Source: Bacteroidales bacterium (GTDB taxonomy: Bacteria > Bacteroidota > Bacteroidia > Bacteroidales > VadinHA17). Taken from it: a stretch of DNA of 12,910 bases. Where the stretch lies: the NCBI GenBank assembly GCA_017882245.1, contig JADGPV010000104.1, positions 1-12,910 on the forward strand. Reading direction: 5' to 3'. Below, piece after piece: positions 1-5,648 of this stretch (position 1 is its first letter; every line of letters begins with the position of its first letter). The notes below the pieces were generated by a model. It ran no database searches. It saw nothing but the letters and a program-made list of their open reading frames with translations, and had not been told where the DNA came from. The translations under genes and the position numbers were made by a program.

Positions 1-1060
1 CCTCATCTTCAGGCAGCAAGCGTCGCATGTCCTCCGCCCGAAACCTGGCTGAGAGATCAAGCTTGTCGTAAGTCTCAAGCTCGTTCTTCCACTCTTCCAT
101 ATTGAGACTGGCCATCTTTTGCTGTGCATAGGTGCTCACCAGAGCCCTTCGGTTATACTGTTTGCCTCCCTTGCTCATACCGGGCCCCATGATGCATCCC
201 TCACAGCAGAGAAGCTCGAGGTGCTGGCTGCCGATCATGCCTTCCTCGAACTCTTTAATGGCTTCCTGGAAATCGATCCTTCCTTCAGCAGCAATAATGG
301 TTCCGTTTACAGCATCATCATTGACACCTGCAGTCTGAAGAAGACCCCTCGTCACCGGGAAGATCGCGCCGCGGCCACCCAGTGGCGGGTCAAACTCAGA
401 TGGCACAACACTTTCAGGACGGATACCTGCCGCCTCAAGCATCTCCCTGAGTTCAAGAAAAGTTATCGCGGCATCAACCTCAGAATTCTCAGCTTTCTTT
501 GCAACACATGGACCGATAAAGACGACAGGAAGATCTTCTCCGTATTTCTTTCGCATCACCCTTGTCATTGCAACCATGGGAGAGACAACCGGAATAAGGT
601 TTTCAGTAAGATCAGGATGGTAGTACCTGATGAAGGTAACAATGGCCGGGCAATCTGATGAAATATAGTTCTTCCCGTCCGCCTCACTGATCATGTTGCG
701 GTAACGATGAGCAACAATATCGGCGCCAAAGGACACCTCGGAAACGTAACTGAAGCCAAGTGCTCTCAGCATACCCACGATGGCACGGTAGTCAGTCACA
801 TCATGAAACTCCGCAGGAAAGCTGGGCGCCACAATGGCAGCCACCTTACCGGACTTTTCAAGCACTTTCCTGACATGGTCGACAGTGTTTGTAAAGACCT
901 TTGCACCCTGGCTGCAGACCTTTGTGCAGTTTCCACAGGCAACGCATCTTTCATCTATCACTTCTGCCTGCCCTCCGACGATCCGGATAGCGCGTGCCGG
1001 ACATTCCCTTACACAGGTATAACAGGTGCGGCACAGTTCTTTTATAGTATAAACAAGCAT
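1..1060 (-). CDS. HydS-like [FeFe]-hydrogenase-domain protein, partial (3' end outside window)
   Basis: The frame is open from an ATG at 1060 to the window edge (353 codons), so the C-terminus is missing. Residues 10-20 and 39-49 hold two complete ferredoxin-type [4Fe-4S] motifs (C10, C13, C16, C20; C39, C42, C45, C49). An H-cluster domain follows: L1 is SSDCPAI (C137), L2 is FIGPCVAKK (C185, with Lys188 at the +3 position), and L3 is CCEGCIMGPGM with a CxxC pair. The layout matches the HydS/HfsB sensory group, and the gene is a paralogue of the one at 5649-7538; an Fe-S domain and PAS domain would be expected beyond the edge. It starts 12 nt after hydA, with AGGA about 6 nt before the ATG, so it is probably the last or a later gene of hydCBA. 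Asp136 replaces the proton-relay Cys of catalytic enzymes. A sensory role is inferred from the family, not shown. Confidence 0.88.
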   Translation of the reverse strand, partial: MLVYTIKELCRTCYTCVRECPARAIRIVGGQAEVIDERCVACGNCTKVCSQGAKVFTNTVDHVRKVLEKSGKVAAIVAPSFPAEFHDVTDYRAIVGMLRALGFSYVSEVSFGADIVAHRYRNMISEADGKNYISSDCPAIVTFIRYYHPDLTENLIPVVSPMVAMTRVMRKKYGEDLPVVFIGPCVAKKAENSEVDAAITFLELREMLEAAGIRPESVVPSEFDPPLGGRGAIFPVTRGLLQTAGVNDDAVNGTIIAAEGRIDFQEAIKEFEEGMIGSQHLELLCCEGCIMGPGMSKGGKQYNRRALVSTYAQQKMASLNMEEWKNELETYDKLDLSARFRAEDMRRLLPEDE

Positions 1061-1072
1061 GGTTTCCTGTAA

Positions 1073-2788
1073 CTAAAGCAAAACGTCTCTTTTAGCAAAA
1101 TGGGTATGAAATAACTTCTTGTCACTCAGCTCTTCGCACTGTTTGAAGACCTTATCATTCAATTCAGCCACTGATGCGGAATGTTCAGGACCTCTCACTG
1201 CCTCCTGCTCATCAGACTGGAAGACAAACCTTGACCGCTGACGGACTGCCTCACGTGATCCCGCAGGCACCATGCCTCCGCCGTTCACACACCCTCCGGG
1301 GCATGCCATCACCTCAATCAGATCATAAGAAGCTCCGCTCCCCAGCATTTGCATGAGCTTCTCGACGCCTTTGAGGCCATCAACTATCGCTACGGAATAA
1401 TCAATACCTCCGATAGCAAGTGTCGCCTCCCTGAACGGACTGCCCGCCCGCAGTTTCTTTATTGCCTGTTTGTCATTCTCTTTACCTCCAGCCCTGTTAA
1501 GAATGGATCTAAGTACAGCTTCCGTCATGCCTCCTGCCGTTTCTGCCAGCAGGGCTGAGGAGCTGCGCAGCGACATCGGCTCATCCGCAGGCTCAGGATC
1601 AATATTCGTTATGTCTATTCCGTAAAGAATTATCAATCTTGCAAGTTCCCTGACAGTAAGTACGGTATCTATGTCACTTATCCCTTTTCTTGTCATGCTG
1701 TCACGGCGGGCTTCAAACTTCATCGCAGTACATGGTGTGACTGATACGGTATATACCCGGGATTTGTCGCCACCTGCAGGCACAACTGATTTTATTATTG
1801 CACCTGTAATCTGCTGAGGCGTCTTAAGGGTTGAGAGCATGGGAAGAATGTCGGGAAAAAACTGCTCACAGTATTTGACCCATGCCGGACAAGCAGAGAT
1901 TATCAGCGGTTTATTTGTCTTTGCACGCTTTACGGAAAGGACCTCGTCAGTCAGCTCCGTTATCAGAATATCTGTACCTGCGCCTGACAAGAAAACTTTT
2001 TCAAACCCCGCCTTTCTGAGGGCAGCATTAAGCAGCCTGTCGAAGTCACGGTGATACTTTACACCCAGCTCTTCGGCGAGGGCATAGGGCACGAGTGGCG
2101 AGTACTGTATCACGCGTGTGACATCGTTCTTGCTCAGCTGTTCCTGGACCTCAGAGAGGTAATGCTTCTCATGCAGGGCTCCCGTGGGGCATACAAGCAC
2201 ACACTGACCGCAGTGTATACAGCTTGAGAAGTTAAAGTCGCGGTCCATCGCCGGTCCGACATGTGTTGCACGGCCCCTGTTTATGAAGTCGATCGAGGTG
2301 GCAGTGACAACCTCCTCGCAGACTCTGATGCAACGGCCGCACAGGATGCACTTCGATAGCTCTCTCACTATAGAGGGACTCGACTGGTCACGACGCGGTT
2401 TGATCTTGCTGCCGTGGATACGCCTCTCCCTTACCTGCATCTGATCCGAGAGTTTTTGCAACTCACAATCGAGGTTGCGGTCACAGTAGAGACAGTCATC
2501 CGGATGATTTGACAGAAGCAGCTCAACAATCGTTTTCCTAGCCCTGATTACACGCGGAGAGTGTGTCTGTATCTTCATCCACTCTTCTACAAGAGCTGAA
2601 CAGGCGGTCACCAGCCGGTCGCGGCCCTCCACCTCAACCACACACATCCTGCATGCCCCCGTAGGGGTAAATTCCTGCATGCGGCAGAGTGTGGGGATGA
2701 TTATCCCGTTACGGTTAAGCGCTGAAAGAATGGTTTCCCCCTTCTCCGCCTTAATGCTCTTGTTATTTACTTCAATGGTGAACTGCAT
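1073..2788 (-). CDS. hydA: HydA, catalytic-type subunit of trimeric [FeFe]-hydrogenase (divergent pocket)
   Basis: This 571-aa protein has the full HydA/NuoG-like order. A [2Fe-2S] domain (C35, C46, C49, C63) comes first, then a His-Cys3 [4Fe-4S] site (H95, C99, C102, C108), two [4Fe-4S] motifs (C147-C157, C190-C200), the H-cluster domain, and a small-subunit-like tail from about 510. H-cluster ligands are C300 (L1, SACPAW), C353 (L2, TPCTAMKFE) and C496/C500 (L3, MACPGGCVNGGG). In HydABC complexes this subunit makes or uses H2 with electrons from HydB/HydC, in the cytoplasm. Against Clostridium pasteurianum CpI recalled from memory, the proton-relay Cys299 is Ala, Glu279 is Leu, Arg286 is Val, Met353 is Thr and Lys358 is Met; Ser319 and Glu282 are kept. 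The CpI F-A-A-D-L-T-I-M-E-E stretch is also poorly conserved. Cofactor binding is likely; normal turnover is doubtful. The start lies 3 nt after hydB. Confidence 0.92.
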   Translation of the reverse strand: MQFTIEVNNKSIKAEKGETILSALNRNGIIIPTLCRMQEFTPTGACRMCVVEVEGRDRLVTACSALVEEWMKIQTHSPRVIRARKTIVELLLSNHPDDCLYCDRNLDCELQKLSDQMQVRERRIHGSKIKPRRDQSSPSIVRELSKCILCGRCIRVCEEVVTATSIDFINRGRATHVGPAMDRDFNFSSCIHCGQCVLVCPTGALHEKHYLSEVQEQLSKNDVTRVIQYSPLVPYALAEELGVKYHRDFDRLLNAALRKAGFEKVFLSGAGTDILITELTDEVLSVKRAKTNKPLIISACPAWVKYCEQFFPDILPMLSTLKTPQQITGAIIKSVVPAGGDKSRVYTVSVTPCTAMKFEARRDSMTRKGISDIDTVLTVRELARLIILYGIDITNIDPEPADEPMSLRSSSALLAETAGGMTEAVLRSILNRAGGKENDKQAIKKLRAGSPFREATLAIGGIDYSVAIVDGLKGVEKLMQMLGSGASYDLIEVMACPGGCVNGGGMVPAGSREAVRQRSRFVFQSDEQEAVRGPEHSASVAELNDKVFKQCEELSDKKLFHTHFAKRDVLL

Positions 2789-2791
2789 GGC

Positions 2792-4741
2792 TTATCTGAC
2801 TGTGACGGCACTGAACTTACATACATCTTTACATATCCCGCAGCCGATACATTTATCATCAACAATAAAGAAAGGCTGCAGCCGGGTGCCATAAATGGCA
2901 TTTACAGGGCACTTTGAAGCACAGATCGTACACCCCGTACATTTATCAACATCAATGCTGAAGGTTCTCAGCCCGCGACAGACATTGGCACGGCACCGCC
3001 GGTCAAAAATATGCTCCTCAAACTCCTCCCGAAAATTACTAAGGGCACTGATGAACGGATTAGGAGCGGTCTGACCAAGTCCGCAGAGCGAAGTGTCTTT
3101 CATGACCGAAGCGATGACCTCAAGCTGCATTACTCCTTTGAACCTTTCAAGCGTGGCATTGGAATCTTCATTATGGGGTTTCCGGATAATATTTTCAAGT
3201 ATCTCAAGCATGCGACCCGTTCCCTCGCGACATGGAATGCACTTTCCGCAACTCTCTTTATGGATGAAATCCATGTAGAACCTCACAAAGTCAACCATGC
3301 ATGTCGTCTCATCAATGATAATGAGGCCTCCTGAACCCATGGCTATTCCCTGCTCTTTCAGAGCGTCGAAATCAACCGTCAGGTCAAGGTTCTTATCAGT
3401 GATAAATGTTCCTGACGGACCTCCTATCTGCAGAGCCTTAAAAGCCCGGCCGTCCCTGATACCGTCGGATATTCCCTCCACAATAGTCCGGAATGTAGTT
3501 CCCATCTCAACCTCTATCAACCCTGTGTACCGGCCTCTTCCTCCCAGTGAGAAGAGCTTTGTGCCTTTGCTGTTTGAGGTACCCATTGTGCGGAACCACT
3601 CCGGTCCGCGGGCCATTATCAGAGGCACATTCATCAGGGTCTCAACGTTATTTATTACGGTTGGCTTGCCGTAGAGCCCGTCAGAGGTCGGATATGGAGG
3701 CTTCAGCTCGGGCATGCCACGCTTGCCCTCCAGACTTCCTATCAGAGCTGTCTCTTCACCGCAGACAAAGGCACCTGCTTCCTCCCTTATAATAATATCC
3801 AGGTTAAATCCGCTTGAAAGGATATTATGCCCTATGACACCGTATTCACGTGCAGCATCCAAAGCATTTTTGAGTCTGGTGTACGGATGGGGTGAACCTG
3901 TCTTAAGGAATATCACTGCATTTGATGCCCCGATGGCATAGGAAGCTATACAGATACCTTCTATCAGCCTGTGCGGATCACCCTCCAAAACCGACCTGTC
4001 ACAATAAGAGCCGGGATCACTCTCCTTGGCATTGCATATTAGATACCTGTTGTCTGATGCCGAATTAAGAGCATACTTCCACTTCAGTCCTGTCGTGAAA
4101 CCACCTCCGCTGCGGCCTCGTAAACCGCTGCGTTCAACAATGTCACACACCTCCTCGTGAGTGTAATTCCGGATTGTCTTGAGAAAAGACCTGTAGCCTC
4201 CCCGGGCTATATACTCTTCGATGCTTTCAGGATCATAAAAGCCGAAATTTTCAAGAACGACCCTCTTCTGAAATTTGAAGAAAGGTATATCTTCAATAAA
4301 AGGTATACCATGCCATGCTTCGAAGCCGGTGGATCCGGACTGAGCTACCAGGTCCTCATCAGGCATGTCATTGTGGAAGACACCATTGAGAGTAGCTTCC
4401 ACCTTGTCTTCTGTTATATTCCGGAATACCAGCCTGTTCTTTCCCGGAAGCTGAACAGAGAAGATCGGCTCGAAGACAGCGGGACCATGACCTCCCGTCC
4501 TGACAATAAGACCATTAATGCCCATCTCTTTAAGGTACAAATCTGCAGCTTCAGCGCTCTTCTCGCTTCCGGCAATGATCGCTGCTGAGCCTGACGAAAT
4601 ATAAATCACCGGCACAGACGGTTTCTCGCGACGGATCTCAGACAACCTCTTCTCTGTGGCAGCAGGCAAAGTGTCAGAGCCATACCTAAGGACTTCCTCA
4701 ACAAGGAAGGTCATAAGCTCATTTGATTTTTCACCTTTCAT
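2792..4741 (-). CDS. hydB: HydB, NuoF-like flavoprotein subunit of trimeric [FeFe]-hydrogenase
   Basis: This 649-aa protein follows HydB of bifurcating hydrogenases: a thioredoxin-fold N-terminus (about 40-140), a NuoF FMN/NADH domain (about 170-400), an SLBB-like segment, the NuoF [4Fe-4S] site (C498, C501, C504, C553) and two C-terminal ferredoxin motifs. It would pass electrons between NAD(H) and HydA/ferredoxin. Two parts are odd. The N-terminal [2Fe-2S] ligands are all gone: the expected cysteines are S49, A54, G84 and A88. The FMN/NADH motifs have drifted: GRSGGGF at 209-215 has Ser where Gly is usual, NAKESDPG at 237-244 has Lys239 for the FMN-contacting Asp, and the usual Y-[IV]-R-x-E-[YF]-P strand reads FLKTGSP at 278-284. 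CGEETAL and NNVET are intact. The start codon overlaps the hydC stop as ATGA, which suggests translational coupling. Confidence 0.93.
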   Translation of the reverse strand: MKGEKSNELMTFLVEEVLRYGSDTLPAATEKRLSEIRREKPSVPVIYISSGSAAIIAGSEKSAEAADLYLKEMGINGLIVRTGGHGPAVFEPIFSVQLPGKNRLVFRNITEDKVEATLNGVFHNDMPDEDLVAQSGSTGFEAWHGIPFIEDIPFFKFQKRVVLENFGFYDPESIEEYIARGGYRSFLKTIRNYTHEEVCDIVERSGLRGRSGGGFTTGLKWKYALNSASDNRYLICNAKESDPGSYCDRSVLEGDPHRLIEGICIASYAIGASNAVIFLKTGSPHPYTRLKNALDAAREYGVIGHNILSSGFNLDIIIREEAGAFVCGEETALIGSLEGKRGMPELKPPYPTSDGLYGKPTVINNVETLMNVPLIMARGPEWFRTMGTSNSKGTKLFSLGGRGRYTGLIEVEMGTTFRTIVEGISDGIRDGRAFKALQIGGPSGTFITDKNLDLTVDFDALKEQGIAMGSGGLIIIDETTCMVDFVRFYMDFIHKESCGKCIPCREGTGRMLEILENIIRKPHNEDSNATLERFKGVMQLEVIASVMKDTSLCGLGQTAPNPFISALSNFREEFEEHIFDRRCRANVCRGLRTFSIDVDKCTGCTICASKCPVNAIYGTRLQPFFIVDDKCIGCGICKDVCKFSAVTVR

Positions 4742-5205
4742 TTCAGATCTGCCAGAACTTTAAGTTTTGTTATCAATTCAGGTATATCCTCCGGTTTGAC
4801 ATGATTGTGATAATTATCACCCACGTTTATTACCGGTCCTTCATTACAACCCCCCATGCATGATGTGAGCTCGTAGCTGAACTTTCCGTCGCGTGTCGTC
4901 TGTCCGGGCTCAATGCCGAGATTCTCCCTTATTGCGTTAATTACTGCTTCTGAGCCATTTATGAAACAGGTGGTGCCATCGCATATCCGCAGGTGAACCT
5001 TTCCGCATGGAATGAACCTGAACCTGTCATAAAACGTGGCTAGCCCATAGATCTTTGTCGTTGACATTTCCAGGAATCGACCTATCTGCACTATGGCATT
5101 TTCGGACAGATAGCCTTCCTCCGCCTGGATATCCTGCAGTATGGGAATCAGGCTCTCATGGCTCCCTGCCCTGTAGTGCCCGAGAATGTCTTCAATCTTT
5201 TTCAT
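4738..5205 (-). CDS. hydC: HydC, NuoE-like [2Fe-2S] subunit of trimeric [FeFe]-hydrogenase
   Basis: This 155-aa protein has the NuoE/HydC form: a helical N-terminus (about 1-65) followed by a thioredoxin-fold [2Fe-2S] domain with C75, C80, C116 and C120 (CDGTTC and CMGGC). It relays electrons to or from the HydB flavin. Length and ligands are normal for the family, in contrast to the degenerate homologous domain at the start of HydB. I chose ATG 5205; an in-frame TTG at 5211 would add two residues. The predicted transcript start near 5230 leaves a leader of about 25 nt. It is the first gene of hydCBA and overlaps hydB by 4 nt. Confidence 0.95.
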   Translation of the reverse strand: MKKIEDILGHYRAGSHESLIPILQDIQAEEGYLSENAIVQIGRFLEMSTTKIYGLATFYDRFRFIPCGKVHLRICDGTTCFINGSEAVINAIRENLGIEPGQTTRDGKFSYELTSCMGGCNEGPVINVGDNYHNHVKPEDIPELITKLKVLADLK

Positions 5206-5236
5206 TACCAAACCATTTCTCCAATTCAGATTAATG

Positions 5237-5267
5237 CAAAAATATTTAATTTTGTTGTTATTTCAAA
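5237..5267 (-). promoter_or_regulatory. Bacteroidota-type promoter of hydCBA
   Basis: On the minus strand TTTG (5264-5267) is followed after 19 bases by TATTTTTG (5237-5244). This matches the Bacteroidota primary sigma pattern of a TTTG -33 element, about 19 bp, then TAnnTTTG. The start of transcription would fall near 5230, about 25 nt before the hydC ATG. There is no strong Shine-Dalgarno sequence, as is common in this phylum. The Rex-like operator lies 4 bp upstream of the -33 element. Confidence 0.75.
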
Positions 5268-5271
5268 AACA

Positions 5272-5289
5272 TTGTTATTTTATTAACAA
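5272..5289. promoter_or_regulatory. Rex-like operator between the divergent hyd operons
   Basis: TTGTTATTTTATTAACAA matches the Rex consensus known from clostridia and others, TTGTTAAnnnnTTAACAA, at 13 of 14 fixed positions; only base 7 differs. As an inverted repeat the arms ATTGTTA and TAACAAT (5271-5290) are perfect. Rex is a repressor released by NADH and controls fermentation and hydrogenase genes in several anaerobes. The site abuts the -33 element of hydC and lies about 50 bp upstream of the -7 element of the rightward operon, so control of hydCBA is the likelier role. The surrounding DNA is AT-rich, which raises the chance-match risk, and no rex gene is in the window. Confidence 0.6.
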
Positions 5290-5314
5290 TTAATAACCGA
5301 AATGCAATACTTAC

Positions 5315-5329
5315 TGATCGATACGATCA
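5315..5329. promoter_or_regulatory. Palindrome, possible operator of the rightward hydS operon
   Basis: TGATCG-ATA-CGATCA is a perfect 6-bp inverted repeat with a 3-bp centre. It covers the place where the -33 element and spacer of the rightward promoter (-7 at 5340-5347) should lie, and no good TTTG is found there. That fits either an operator or an activator site replacing a weak -33 element. The half-sites resemble TTGAT/ATCAA of Crp/Fnr proteins, but the spacing does not fit that consensus. I do not know the regulator. Confidence 0.4.
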
Positions 5330-5339
5330 AAAATTATTG

Positions 5340-5347
5340 TACTTTTG
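5340..5347 (+). promoter_or_regulatory. Bacteroidota -7 element of the ferredoxin-hydS-phosphatase operon
   Basis: TACTTTTG matches TAnnTTTG exactly and sits in the common context gTACTTTTG. Transcription would begin near 5354. This decides the start of the next gene: a TTG at 5345 lies inside the promoter, so the TTG at 5375 is preferred. The -33 region is poor, which suggests an activated promoter or one read by another sigma factor. Confidence 0.55.
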
Positions 5348-5374
5348 AGAAGATGTGAATTAATTAAAGAGCAT

Positions 5375-5632
5375 TTGATACAATCATACGAAATCCAGAT
5401 ATGCCTTGGAAGCTCTTGTTTTTCAAGAGGAAACAGGGAGGTTGTGCAGGTTATCAGGGATTATCTGAAGAAGAAACACCTTGATGACAAGGTGATGCTG
5501 AGAGGAGCACGCTGCATGGACCGTTGCAGTGAAGGCCCATATTTAATAATAAACGGGAAAACCTTCGTTAAGACAGGAGTGCAGGATGTTGAAAAGCTCC
5601 TTGAAAAAGAACTGGCTGAACCGGGTAAATGA
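5375..5632 (+). CDS. Small thioredoxin-fold [2Fe-2S] ferredoxin (HydC/NuoE C-terminal-like)
   Basis: This 85-aa protein consists of one thioredoxin-fold [2Fe-2S] domain with C10, C15 (CLGSSC), C47 and C51 (CMDRC), the same ligand pattern as the C-terminal half of HydC. Such single-domain proteins often precede HydS-type genes and probably exchange electrons with the HydS iron-sulfur clusters in the cytoplasm. No ATG exists in frame; the TTG at 5375 is chosen because homology begins just after it and the TTG at 5345 overlaps the -7 element. The next gene follows after 16 nt. It could also stand in for the [2Fe-2S] domain lost from HydB, but that is speculation. Confidence 0.85.
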   Translation: MIQSYEIQICLGSSCFSRGNREVVQVIRDYLKKKHLDDKVMLRGARCMDRCSEGPYLIINGKTFVKTGVQDVEKLLEKELAEPGK

Positions 5633-5648
5633 CATTAATGCATTGATT

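Noticed and set aside
119..1072. Plus-strand open frames at the left end
   Set aside because: They lie antisense to the continuous HydS-like frame on the minus strand, which has full cluster motifs; the plus frames show no recognisable domain.
1073..5205. Reading the trimer as a complex I (NuoEFG) fragment
   Set aside because: HydA has the L1/L2/L3 H-cluster motifs and HydB has two extra C-terminal ferredoxin motifs, and no membrane Nuo subunits are present.
5250..5268. TTTTG-N9-CAAAA as a further operator
   Set aside because: It is a short repeat in AT-rich DNA and its right arm is simply the -33 element of the hydC promoter.
5315..5329. The palindrome as a Crp/Fnr (FNR) box
   Set aside because: The half-sites TGAT/ATCA are 7 bp apart, not the 4-6 bp of TTGAT-N4-ATCAA or TGTGA-N6-TCACA sites.
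5586..5648. Upstream ATG extension of HydS
   Set aside because: The extra 21 residues overlap the ferredoxin gene and have no match in the paralogue, whose homology begins at the residue coded near 5649.
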